A DNA stretch of 64,000 bases from Pachypanchax playfairii (lineage: Eukaryota; Chordata; Actinopteri; Cyprinodontiformes; Aplocheilidae): positions 316,773 to 380,772 of the forward strand of contig SSNP01000196.1 in assembly GCA_006937955.1 (NCBI GenBank). The letters run 5' to 3'. Below the pieces are notes generated by a model. That model saw nothing but the letters and a program-made list of their open reading frames with translations. It searched no databases and was not told the origin of the DNA. The position numbers were made by a program, and so were the translations under genes. Below, piece after piece: positions 43,476 through 53,409 of this stretch; position 1 is the first letter of the stretch; each line of letters opens with the position of its first letter.

Positions 43476-44935
43476 GTTTTTCAGCCAGTGGTCCAGCCAG
43501 CCCATGGTGAACAGCATCCCAGCTGGAAATCTTCAGCTGTGTGCAGCTGTTCTTTTCACCAGGTCATCTTTTAGTCAGATTTCAAAGGTAGAAGCAATAA
43601 AAATGTTTGTTTTGTTTTTTGAATATCTGACACATGACAGCATCTTATAAATTTTTTTTTGCAGTTTCAGGACTGAATATCATGCATTCAGTAAGCTGAC
43701 GTGCAACTGGAACAACTGAGAGGAAGTGAAACAGCCAAATTCAAGATTTTTCTGAGAGAAGCCAGTCCTGACTGCAGACTTTACCTGTCCAGGGGAAGAT
43801 AGAAGGAAATATATGTTCTATCATATGTAAACCTCTGCTTGATATGTCAATACAGGATGTTATGACCATGGACTGACCAAGGTTTCTCCAGTACTAGCTG
43901 ATTATATTGTCATAAAAAAATGTTTAGTGTGGGGCTGCATGTGTGTACTATTGAATCTGACATGTTAAATGTTGCCTCACGCATAAAAACTCACACAGTT
44001 TTCAGAATTATTAAGAATTACATACATTTTTGGGACTGTCCAAGCTGTCCCTAGAGAACAGTGTGAGGAAACGTTGCATTCTCGCATTATGTAAAACCAG
44101 AGTCATATTGCCTCTTTTTTTTTTTTTTTTTTACAGCTTACCATGATAATTATAAGGTGGGTTCAAAATATGCATGATGTAATAACCACTAGTATAGACT
44201 ACACAAGGTTTCAGAGCTACTGCTACTTGGCTAATAGAAGACATCCTGTGGGTCATATGGGACTTGAATGTCATTAGCTCAATGTGTTTTTTGTGGTATT
44301 TTTCAATAAACTAATGATTGTAATCTTCACACTCCCAAAACATTTATTTACTATTTTGATCAGTGAGCTTAGTAGAACAGAAATATTTTGTTGTGGGATC
44401 AATATGTATTGATGAATCGTGGAACCAGTGCCTGATGACATCTCTAATACTTTTTGCAGTTGCTGACAAAACCTGAAGAAACCGATCTGACAAATGAAAT
44501 AATATTTTTCTGAAATATACAATTTATATAATATACCTTCAGTAAATGGCAGTAAATTCATTTTTGTATCGAAAAATTTTGGGATGAAAACATAATTCCA
44601 GTCTGCTAAGATGCAGGAGCCCCCCCCAACCTGCTCACACCTGTGCCAGACCTGTAACAATGGGGACAGTCTCATGTCACAGTCTCACTAGATGGAAAAT
44701 ATGACCAGCACATAATTGATGATTGTGCGAAACTGATGTGTTATGAATATAAATGCTTATACTGTTTTATCAATAAATCCTGTGTTTCTTTTTGTAAATA
44801 CATATGTGTACCTTGGGGGTCTCTTGACAGCACACGTTTTCCAGAGGAGACAATGAGACACAATGTCCACATGTACACCTGTTCATACAGAGTTTAACAA
44901 AATTATATATATGATACAATTTGGTCAGTAGAGGG

Positions 44936-44938
<3 letters not shown>
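43476..44938. other. TTAA-element interior, no further gene recognised
   Basis: AT-rich. Possible later exons are too decayed to name. An open frame of 133 codons on the minus strand (44274-44675) has no known domain. Confidence 0.35.
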
Positions 44939-44986
<48 letters not shown>

Positions 44987-45080
44987 TATATATGTGTGTG
45001 TGTATGTATATATATATACATGCACACACATATATATATATGTGTGTGTATGTATATATATATATACATACATATATATC
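44939..45080. repeat. compound (TA)n/(CA)n microsatellite
   Basis: Alternating TA and CA/TG blocks. Open frames over it (Tyr/Ile/Cys-only) are artefacts. Confidence 0.97.
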
Positions 45081-45154
45081 GCTGATGGGTCTCTTAGATA
45101 AGAGCAAATACTGAATACTTTCAGTATTTCCTCTTATATCAGAGACCCATCAGC
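45081..45154. repeat. 74-nt near-perfect hairpin
   Basis: Arms of about 35 bases starting GCTGATGGGTCTCT pair with the inverse at 45120-45154 with about three mismatches around a 4-base loop. It sits at the end of the TA-rich repeat. It may be a minimal fold-back element. Confidence 0.8.
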
Positions 45155-45171
45155 AATCATGCTAACGCCAT

Positions 45172-45483
45172 TTACCACTCTGAAACTCTGAAGAGAGATC
45201 CTTTGAGGTGGAAGATTTTTCTCCACCTCCCTCCCCTGAGATGAAGGTTCTGGAGGAGGGTTCGGTGGCGGACGCTAGCGGCCCTGAGCCGTATCGCTTC
45301 GAGCCGCGAGCTCCAGCGAGGCCCCATACGGTGCTGCGATGCTATGGCAGTCTCCGCAGGGCCGCTAGCGTCCGCCACAGAACCCTCCTCCAGAACCTCC
45401 ATCTCAGGGGAGGGAGGTGGAGAAAAATCTTCCACCTCAAAGGATCTCTCTGTTGCAAAACTTGACTCGCTATCGCTTGCCAT
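45172..45483 (-). pseudogene. acidic leader gene of the large TTAA element
   Basis: The minus-strand frame opens MASDSESSFATERSFEVEDF, continues PPPSPEMEVLEEGSVADAS, then runs into an inverted copy of itself and becomes meaningless. The leader is Ser/Glu/Asp-rich, like the MDSSEE exon of the 2913-8149 element, and occupies the equivalent terminal position. No P2X7-tail-like exon is found downstream. Confidence 0.5.
45193..45450. repeat. 94-bp inverted duplication of a transposon first exon
   Basis: Arms 45193-45286 and 45357-45450 are inverted copies with about two mismatches, separated by 70 bases. Each arm encodes the acidic leader SFEVEDFSPPPSPEM in the appropriate direction. Confidence 0.92.
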
Positions 45484-45666
45484 TATGCACTTTAGCTGTC
45501 AGTGTCACCGCCAAAGCCAACTGTCAATCACAGCCTAAACCCCGCCCACTAGCCCCCTCCCGCTCGTGCCCCTCAGTCCTCCCGGCACGCCCATTTCAGC
45601 GCCAGATTTGAAATCTCCCTGAGGCGGAAGTAAGTCTCTGGCAGGGGGGGGTTAGTTGTTCTTTAA

Positions 45667-46013
45667 AGCAGAACTAAGTAAGTTTTTTCACCTCAATAAA
45701 TGTTTTCTAGAGTCCCTGTGGGGGTAAACAAGGACTTGGCGGGGTGATTCGTGGGTCCCTCCCCTCCCTCCGGGGTCTGTGTCCTGAAAGCAGCACTTGC
45801 AACTTTCAGTGGATCGGACCCGACTAATCTCGCGAGAACAAACCTGCTTTACGGCACTCACACTCACGTACATAAATACAAGCATGAAGCCCTTGCTGTT
45901 GTTAGCAACGCCACCCTTAGGAGCGCAAAGATGACAATAATACTCACCTGTCGAGACATTTTCTTGGTTTTGTTTTTCTTTCTTCTTGCAAAAGCGTTCT
46001 CTGCGCGTTGTTG

Positions 46014-46063
<50 letters not shown>

Positions 46064-46118
46064 CTGCGGCGGCGGCGGGGGAGCGTTACGACAGTGAGCT
46101 TTCACAGGGGACCAGTAC
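45667..46118. mobile_element. TTAA MITE family C, copy 2, right end lost
   Basis: It starts AGCAGAACTAAGTAAG after TTAA (45663-45666). It matches the family through GGGGACCAGTA and then breaks into unrelated sequence. Its G-rich centre is a pure run of about 47 G. Confidence 0.9.
46016..46062 (+). repeat. poly-G tract (about 47 G)
   Basis: An unbroken G run lies where the sister MITE copies have a mixed G-rich sequence with C, T and A. It could form quadruplexes. Homopolymer length is prone to sequencing or assembly error. Confidence 0.9.
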
Positions 46119-46126
46119 GCAGTTAA

Positions 46127-46535
46127 AACGCAGTTAAACCCTCAGACAAGAGAAGTACCACAGACAAGGGATATAAGGTTTTTTAAGTTTACTTGCAGCA
46201 AGGAGTGAATGAAGCTAGACTTACAGCATTCAGTCACTGAATAAAGAATTAAAAAATTGGATACTTTATTGGGATAAGATAAGATAGAGAACAAGGTCAC
46301 ATGTTGATTTTCCCACCACGGCCTCTCTTGGTCTCGGAGCAGCACACATGCAGATCAGAATTTATTACGTTGGCTCTTATCTTGAAGCGAGACTCCCTCG
46401 TAGAGGCATAGACCTTGGAGCAGAAATTTCTACAGATCAAGGAATACCTTTCTAATTCTATCATGGGAAATATCTGCGTAGACCGAAATCTTTGACGGTA
46501 TGTCTCTGAAATGCGCATACGCACTTCGGGCCTTA
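46127..46535 (-). repeat. ERV LTR-like fragment
   Basis: The first 125 bases match 55436-55560 closely (GACAAGGGATATAA, AGCATTCAGTCACTGAAT). The remainder is unique here. Its position on the 3' side of the minus-strand env remnant suggests the 3' LTR of that provirus. Inference only. Confidence 0.45.
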
Positions 46536-48172
46536 AAAATAATACTTTTAATAATAAAAAATCAAAAGCTGACAAGGCAGCAAACACTTACAGCATTGGG
46601 GATTTTCAACAAGGAACACTAAAGAAGCAACACACGGCAGGGAAGGTAAGTTAGGTTAAGCTAGGTTAACACTCAGCCACCAGACAGCAAACTGGCTCCA
46701 CCTTATATACACAGAGAACAACTAAGGAAACAATTAATATAACGCAGGACACCTGGAGTAGAGGGAGAGGAGAATGAGCTGCAGCTGACACACAAGGAGA
46801 ACAGGCAGCATAGAATCACAGTAAACATAAACACAGAAGGCCAGAAAACACTGAGGAACAGGGGAGAAAGAACAAGAAACACTAAGAAACTTAGAACCCT
46901 GACATTACCCCCCCCCCAAAAGGATGGCCCCTGGACGTCAACACAAAAAACCCAAACAGAAAAACCCAAGGACGGGAGTGAGGCGGGGGGACCCGGAGGA
47001 GGGAACCAACCCCATACAACAAAAAAAACAACAAAGGCACTTTGGTCTCTTGTTCATATACCACGAATGAAAAGACAGGACTCTGGAGGGTGACCCGGGG
47101 GCCGCGAGGCGAAGAGCCAGGACTCTGGAGGGCAACCCGGGGGCTGCGAGGCGAAGAGCCGGGACTCTGGAGTCTCTGAAAGTACTGGAACAGGAGTCAC
47201 TGGAACCCTCTGGAGAGCGGGGCCTGGAAACCTTTGGAGATGGTCGAGGAGCATCACGGGAGGCGATGTCCTCAAACCCTGGAGGAGCCGGTAGAGGCGC
47301 TGTAGGAGAGTCGCGGACGGCGACGTCCTCGAACCCAGGAGGAGGCGGAAGAGGATTGTCACAGACGGTGACGTCCTCGAACCCTGGCGGAACAGGTGGA
47401 GGCACGTCACAGATGGTGACGTCCTCAAACCCCGGAGGAGGCTCTAGAAAGCCAGCAGAGACGAGGCCGAGATCCTCTGGAAAACTGGAGGCGTCGGGAC
47501 CCTCACGGAGACTGGAGGCCAGCACGTCGGGAACCTCTGGAGATGGAGGGGCGTCCACCTGGACCCCCTCGGAGGCACGGAGGGCTGGCTCAGCGGCACA
47601 TGCTGACGGGCACGGGGCTGGCTCAGCGGCACATGCTGACGGGCACATCTGCAGGAGTGCTCTTCCCTTTGCTGTGATGGTCTCAATGAGGACGTGCTGG
47701 AGCCGAGGGAAGAGCGCTGTATATGGGCTTCCCCGCAACATGTCCTCAGCCATTCCCAGGGCAGCACAGGTGTATTTATAGTCCTGGGACCGATGCGCTG
47801 CATTCAGGACCTTCCCCAATCTCTCCTCAAACAGCCAGATCTCCTCCTAGCTTCCCTCAGACTGGAGGAGAGGAGAAAAAGCTGTACCTGCAGGGTCCAT
47901 GGTTTAGGCTGAGTGTTCTGTCATGTGTTGAGAGGAATTGAAGCAGGACCGAAATGCAGGGAGGCACAGGAGGCTCGGGAGCTCAAAAATAATATTTTTA
48001 ATAATAAAAAATCTAAAGCTGACAAGGCAGCAAACACTTACAGCAATGGGGATTTTCAACAAGGAACACTGAAGAGGCAACACACGGCAGGGAAGGTAAG
48101 TTAGGTTAACACTCAGCCACCAGACAGCAAACTGACTCCATCTTATATACACAGAGAACAACTAAAGAAACG
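46536..48172 (-). mobile_element. small non-autonomous LTR retrotransposon
   Basis: Two direct repeats, about 46540-46715 and 47985-48172, are nearly identical (TTTTCAACAAGGAACACT, then CAACACACGGCAGGGAAGG). They enclose about 1.27 kb with one gag-like ORF on the minus strand. The LTR end is ...ACATGACA next to the ORF leader. The 5' LTR is truncated at 48172. RT, protease and integrase are absent, so it depends on another element. It lies within the ERV remnant. Confidence 0.7.
46938..47900 (-). pseudogene. Pro-rich repeat protein of the small LTR element
   Basis: The start is ATG at 47898-47900 (MDPAGTAFSPLLQSEGS), with an in-frame TAG at codon 18. Then follow EEIWLFEERLGKVLNAAH, a helical region up to KGRALLQM, and a tandem PPGFEDVTICD / PPGFEDVAVRD repeat with four units (about 47230-47440). 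The tail is Ser/Pro/Arg-rich. It is gag-like by position only; I know no function for the PPGFEDV repeat. The same unit fills the minisatellite at 11000-11290. Confidence 0.6.
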
Positions 48173-48279
48173 AGTTTGAAAAGAGTTTGAAACCACTCTC
48201 ATTATTAACTGTCTCAGATATGGTATGATGCAGGAAGTAAACAGGATAAACAATAAAAGAACCACAAAACATGGGATTA

Positions 48280-49540
48280 AAAACTTCATAAGTATGTACT
48301 GCCATGGTCAGGTTGTAAGCCAACACCACATGTCCTCACCCATGGTCCGGTCATTGTCAACTGCCTCTAGCAGAGCCGTAAGGTTAGTTTTTGCCTGTAT
48401 ACCACTATCTTCATCATTCGCTGGAATAAAAGAACAACATGATGCACCCACTATAGACACACTCCTCCCATTGGGGCAGCCAATTGGTCTAAAACTATTC
48501 TGTTTTGGAGTTCAATCAGTCGAATTGCATGTAGTTCCTCTTTAATACCAGTTAGTGCCGCTATTATACTGTTAACAGATCCCCCAAACCTGTAACTCAG
48601 TGTTTCCATTCGCAGTAACAGCTTCCCTATGCCCACCCAAGGAAACAAGGAAAACAACACCTTAGTGCCCATTGACCAGTGCTTATGGTCCACAGGAACA
48701 TCAGTGCCCCACACAGCGTCATGAGATGGGTACAGCTCCCTCTCTGGACGAGTTGCTGGATTGGCTGTAACGATAAATGTGTGATCAGCAGGTATCACTA
48801 CAGCACAACGACCTTTCCAAGTCAATGGAAGGTCTATATACAGGTACGATCCACACAGCCACATTACATCTGCCTGTGGCAGAGTTCCCATGACATCCGG
48901 AACAGTGAAGAAGGGTTTACACTGAGTCCCATCAAGCGCCTGCATAGTGTTGAAGGTGCTGTTTGTCGGATAGATGGTGCAAAGAACAGCTGAGCAATGA
49001 CTCTGTATACTGAAGCTCAACACTTCTAATTCTGAGGTTATTTTCATAACAAACAAATTTTTGTCCTACAGGAATATGTACAGGCCCCAAGATTGACTTA
49101 TCTGACTGATTTATTGCCAAGAAATGGGTGAAATTTTGTCCAGAATAGGATGGAGTGTGTCCCAGATGGTCCCCTGTCAGGTTCTTTACTGTTTAGTTCA
49201 ATAGTTTGGCATGCATTCCTGAAGTCAAGATATCTGAAAAAAGAGAAGATTCATTAGCACATGGTCGTGGAACAATAAATGGAGTTTTACTAGCATTAGG
49301 CATCTTTGTGCAAACGTAACAATCTGTTTTACTCTGTATTTTAGCTATGTATTTTACATATCTGTACCAGATGTTCAACTCAAAGGACGTCTTGTGAGGT
49401 TGTTGTTCCAGCATTCTCTCTATTATTTCTACAGTAGAATCAGAGATGTCTCGCTGACTTGCAATAGTGTCTTCAGTTCCCCACCAGATGACGGTGCTTC
49501 CCAGGATACACGAACACACTGTTACTCCTAACCACTTCAT
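48280..49540 (-). pseudogene. endogenous retrovirus env remnant, second locus
   Basis: On the minus strand the frame opens with a signal-like MKWLGVTVCSCILG (49500-49540). A CYVC pair (about 49300) corresponds to the CxxC of the surface subunit. A stop at 49193 and frameshifts follow. The next frame (48451-49056) has the WLCGSYLYIDLPLTWKGRC surface motif, a hydrophobic fusion-peptide-like LFSLFPWVGIG and the immunosuppressive-type LQNRIVLDQL with GGVC. The Cx6CC motif then continues in a different frame to about 48300. No membrane anchor is seen; the small LTR element begins at 48172. It is broken in at least three places and is not functional. Confidence 0.85.
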
Positions 49541-49659
49541 TACTATTCTTGTTTTCCATGCCTCCTAAGGTTCAGTGGATCCATTGTTTTCTTCACTGAG
49601 TTTGAGACAAGTGAGGTCCTAGTAACCACACCTCCCTTTGTAATCAGACTTTGTCACCA

Positions 49660-49925
49660 CTGAAACCCAGGCCTATACTAAAAACCTCTGCTTTTTACAG
49701 TGTGACAAATGTACCCAGGATGATCTTTCAGCTACTGTATCTTTACCGCTGTTGGTGTCGTCAGGAGCACTTGAAAAGATCCTTCCCATGTCGGTGAAGC
49801 CCAGTTCTTCCTTCTTATGGCTTATTATTATTATTATTAGGATCCAGTCTCCAACCTTCATTGCTTCTCTATGAACACTCTGCTTGGCACAACACACCTT
49901 TAGTATCAGCTCAGTAAATGATCAT
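49660..49925 (-). pseudogene. endogenous retrovirus pol, integrase C-terminus
   Basis: Upstream of the env on the same strand, a frame starts HREAMKVGDWI. Fragments in two frames then show the integrase SH3-like end (WEGSFQVLLTTPTAVK in one, SSWVHLSHCKK in the other). An ATT-repeat expansion interrupts the first part. The pol-env order is that of a gamma/epsilon-like provirus. The rest of pol is not in the window. Confidence 0.8.
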
Positions 49926-50426
49926 TTGAATTTTGTATTTAAAGAAAACAATTACTTTATTATTTTTTTTAACTGAATCCGAGGTCCCCAAATCTGGGGA
50001 CCTAGCTTCCTACCCTCTGGTAGGAAGACTAATGTCAACTTAAACACACCAAAAATGGGCCCAAGGAAGTACAGGTGAAAGAAAACCCACACAAAGAATT
50101 GTAATTTTGTATTGCCATGATCAATTAATTCCTTTAAAACTATTTTGTAGTTTTCCATTAGAACTGTCATGTTTCAATCAGTACAGAGAACAATATCTAC
50201 ATAAATTAATCAGATTCATGTCTAGATTTAATTGCATGTAGCCTTAAAACGTATCAAATCAAAATCAATTTCGATACATGAGAAAATCAATTTCCATAGT
50301 TGCAGTATGTATATCAAGAAAACTCAAATGTAGCCTACTTTATTTTCCAAATTTAGACGAAAACAGAAACTTCTGACCCGCCTGCTCTTTTTGTGTAATT
50401 GAATGTTTCTCAAACACAAACTAGAT
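49926..50426. other. unassigned
   Basis: AT-rich, with no gene seen. A short palindrome-like GGTCCCCAAATCTGGGGACC lies at 49983-50002. Confidence 0.35.
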
Positions 50427-51128
50427 TTAAAGGGACTGTATCATGCCATTTTACAGTTTTCAATGTCTGGGATCAGCACATATGATAAAACCTTACTGTT
50501 TGAGTTATATTCACTTAATTTGTCCTGAAATATAACTTATATTCTCGAGTTATTCTGTGACCAGGAAGTAAAAACGCTCGGTTTACCTAAAACCCCGCCT
50601 CCCAAATGTGAGTCCGATTTTTTTCTCTGTTTAGAAACACTAAATAAATTTCTGTAACTCTCGCAGCCAAATGCACATTTTCGACGAGAAATTTTTAGAA
50701 TGAAATACAACGAAATGGAGGTGCTAATTTGTCAGGGGACGCTCGGTGGTGAGGAACGTCTGGAGGGAAGCAACTTATGACTGGATGCGATCCGACCTGG
50801 GAGATGACACCAAGACTGGGATCGGACGGGTGAAGTGAGACAGGTCGTAGGCGAGGAGCGGGTTTCTGGAGGCAGCGACCGTAGTCGCTGACCGCGAGAC
50901 CAGCAGCCAAGAACGAGGCGGACAGAGAGAGAGAGAGCGATCGACCGGGACAGGTCTGTCTGAGGTCTGAGGCTGGATTGATAAAGCAGCACGGAGGCTA
51001 ACAGAAGCTCCGTGAGGTGAGGGTGAGTGACTGTGTCTTTTATCCGGTGGTGGGACGGGCTGCGGTGACGTGGAGCTCAGCTGTAAAGCTGGATTCATAC
51101 TGATATGTGATTAGCAGGGTCAAGTTAA

Positions 51129-51639
51129 AGGGACTTAAGGCAAGATTTGTGAAAAACTACACATGCATTTCCAGTTTATTCAATGCTAATGGGTCATGAA
51201 GCATTAAAAACCCAAAATAACGAGGCCATCCGCATATATGTCTGTTGCCTTGGATACGCTGTGTGCTACATAATGCGCTGCAGTTCGACGTCCGACTTTC
51301 CCGCGCAGTTGTAGTGATGTGACGTAAATTGACGCTGCATGCGTGTTGCCGACAGCTCTTGAACAGGAAGAACATGGCCGCCGTGGACTTGGATTCAAAC
51401 ACTGAAGGTATACTTATGGATGTTTCTCCAGCCAGCAAACGACCTGCATCCACTCTCACCCCCCAAAAAAGTGGCACCACGAAGAAAAAAAAGACTTTAT
51501 CAGCGGCATCTCGTGAGTCTAAAAAAAAATATGACCGAAGCCGGGCAGGCACCCGCATAAATATTGGATATGCATTCGGTTGTTGTCCGCCTGTCGCGGC
51601 AGCACTGAGTCAGATATTGTAAAGTTGCCTTAAGTCCCT
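51129..51639 (+). mobile_element. 511-bp TTAA element with a transposase first exon
   Basis: Perfect inverted ends AGGGACTTAAGGCAA are flanked by TTAA (51125-51128 and 51640-51643). It carries one short coding frame. Confidence 0.9.
51374..51622 (+). CDS. transposase N-terminal-like ORF of the small TTAA element
   Basis: The 82-residue frame starts MAAVDLDSNTEG, is followed by a Lys/Thr-rich region and then SKKKYDRSRAGTRINIGYAF. That basic motif matches KKESDRRRRQTRICIGVAF of the transposase first exon at 7680-7902, so both belong to one protein family. After this point it loses the Arg-Trp continuation and stops. No catalytic part exists; it is a relic kept by a non-autonomous element. Confidence 0.6.
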   Translation: MAAVDLDSNTEGILMDVSPASKRPASTLTPQKSGTTKKKKTLSAASRESKKKYDRSRAGTRINIGYAFGCCPPVAAALSQIL

Positions 51640-52031
51640 TTAAATAAACTTGACTTGAGTTGATAAGTTTTTATTAGCAGCTCATGCTAATAAAGAGCAG
51701 CAGGTCGTTGAAGTGTGGGAACTCTGGGATGTAGGTTAGACATCTGCCGTGATGAGCTCCTGACAAATTGTTTCGGACTCTCGCAGCTCGCCTCGTACCT
51801 ACTACAGGGGCAGCAGGGATTGGTCAGGACAGTGTGACGTAGACGGGCTCAATTCAGCCGTTTTATATGAGCGAGTAAAGCAGCTGCTCAGAGCGCAGGT
51901 TTCAGCAGGATTACTCGGGAATGCACGAATTAAGCCAAAAACCACTCTGGAGGTCTTTTAAATAAATAAATAGCATCACAACATGGTTAAAAGCTCCAAA
52001 AGGTTGATTTTTCATGATACAGGACCTATAA

Positions 52032-52915
52032 ACTTTGATACATGAAGATTTATGACAATAATATTCCTGAATAATTTTTGCTGAATCATCAACAGTATCT
52101 AAACTGTTTTAGCTTTTTCATTCTTTTATCAATTTTACATTTTGATAGATTTGTTTTGAATCCTGGGATAACAACAGCCAATTTTACTAAACTTAATCTG
52201 ATAAAATTTTGTTAGTTAACAGGAAACTCAATTTCATCAAAACCTTTTACAAAGAGTTTGTATTTTCTAATTAATAGACCTTATAAGAAATTAATGTTCA
52301 ACTTTGTACTAACACATGGAATTAATTCACTTGTGTCTACCACCATCTTCTTCATTCCACACAACTTTTTGCAGTGGTTCTGCTCCATGCATGCCAAGGT
52401 CACCAGTAGCAATTCTAATCAGCTGCGTTTAGGGAGTGGAAATTTTCCCGTGAGAGAGATGCTGGAGAGTCATTTCTTCACAGGTGCAGAGTAGATCTAA
52501 TTTACTGACTTTGATAAGAGAAACCAACACAAAAGTGCATTCATTTTAAAACATCTGCTAGTCTGCACAAATATTTAATGTAGATCCTTTAAAAGAACAT
52601 TATTAATTTAGTTTCTTAAGTATTGTGTCTTGTACTAATAAGACAAGATAAACAAGCCAAAAAAGATTATTGTAAATTTAGAGTACTTTCTGAAACCATA
52701 ATAGTAAAAGTCTCTTTTACCAAATAACTATACAGTCCCACCTCTTGACCCATTGCAAGCCTATGGATCAAATTATCAGTAATTATTGTTATTTTCAAAT
52801 CAACTTTGTGTTTGCCAGATAGATAAAAGAATATGTTTTTCATCATATATTAAAGTATTTAAAGGTTTAGTGAGTTTGATATAATTTATCAGATTGGAGT
52901 AAAATTTGTCATCTC
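52032..52915. other. unassigned AT-rich stretch
   Basis: I see no gene or recognised repeat. The open frame 52258-52494 has no known domain. Confidence 0.35.
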
Positions 52916-52919
52916 TTAA

Positions 52920-53405
52920 AGCAGAACTAAGTAAGTTTTTTCACCTCAATAAATGTTTTCTAGAGTCCCTGTGGGGGTAAACAAGGACTTGGCGGGGTGA
53001 TTCGTGGGTCCCTCCCCTCCCTCCGGGGTCTGTGTCCTGAAAGCAGCACTTGCAACTTTCAGTGGATCGGACCCGACTAATCTCGCGAGAACAAACCTGC
53101 TTTACGGCACTCACACTCACGTACATAAATACAAGCATGAAGCCCTTGCTGTTGTTAGCAACGCCACCCTTAGGAGCGCAAAGATGACAATAATACTCAC
53201 CTGTCGAGACATTTTCTTGGTTTTGTTTTTCTTTCTTCTTGCAAAAGCGTTCTCTGCGCGTTGTTGTTGGGGGGGCGGCGGTGGGGTGGAGGGGGTGGGG
53301 GGTGTGGGGGGGGGTCTGCGGCGGCGGCGGGGGAACGTTACGACAGTGAGCTTTCACAGGGGACCAGTAGGGGGAAAGCGAGAGCAAAACTTACTTAGTT
53401 CTGCT
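52920..53405. mobile_element. TTAA MITE family C, copy 3
   Basis: 486 bp, with inverted ends AGCAGAACTAAGTAAG and TTAA at 52916-52919 and 53406-53409. Nearly identical to copies 1, 2 and 4. Confidence 0.95.
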
Positions 53406-53409
53406 TTAA

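Larger units (their letters stand above)
39159..45662. mobile_element. large TTAA transposon (Kolobok-like) with THAP exon, invaded
   Basis: The left terminus is AGTGCAACTAACCCCC; the right, read inverted, is AGAACAACTAACCCCC. The flanks are TTAA at 39155-39158 and 45663-45666. From the left come a TATA box (39911), a THAP-type exon (40063-40259) and later transposase exons (43011-43475). From the right end a minus-strand gene starts with an acidic leader (MASDSESSF, ATG at 45481-45483). This repeats the two-gene convergent plan of the 2913-8149 element. A TTAA MITE (39291-39777) and a LINE (about 40964-42316) are inserted inside. The pairing of these two ends is inferred from terminal similarity. 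Confidence 0.6.
50431..52027. mobile_element. TTAA-type element with a nested TTAA element
   Basis: The left end AGGGACTGTATCATG and the inverted right end AGGTCCTGTATCATG are flanked by TTAA (50427-50430) and ATAA (52028-52031). No clear protein is seen in its own sequence; a plus-strand ATG near 50700 opens only a short frame. A second TTAA element (51129-51639) is nested inside. Confidence 0.65.

Noticed and set aside
44770..45107. long Tyr/Ile/His/Cys frames
   Set aside because: They are produced by the TA/CA microsatellite.
46703..46969. hydrophobic 88-codon frame
   Set aside because: Lies in the LTR of the small element; U/T-rich sequence gives Phe/Leu/Ser-rich frames by chance.
48451..49056. 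domesticated (syncytin-like) env gene
   Set aside because: The 200-codon frame is cut by frameshifts on both sides, and the anchor is missing.
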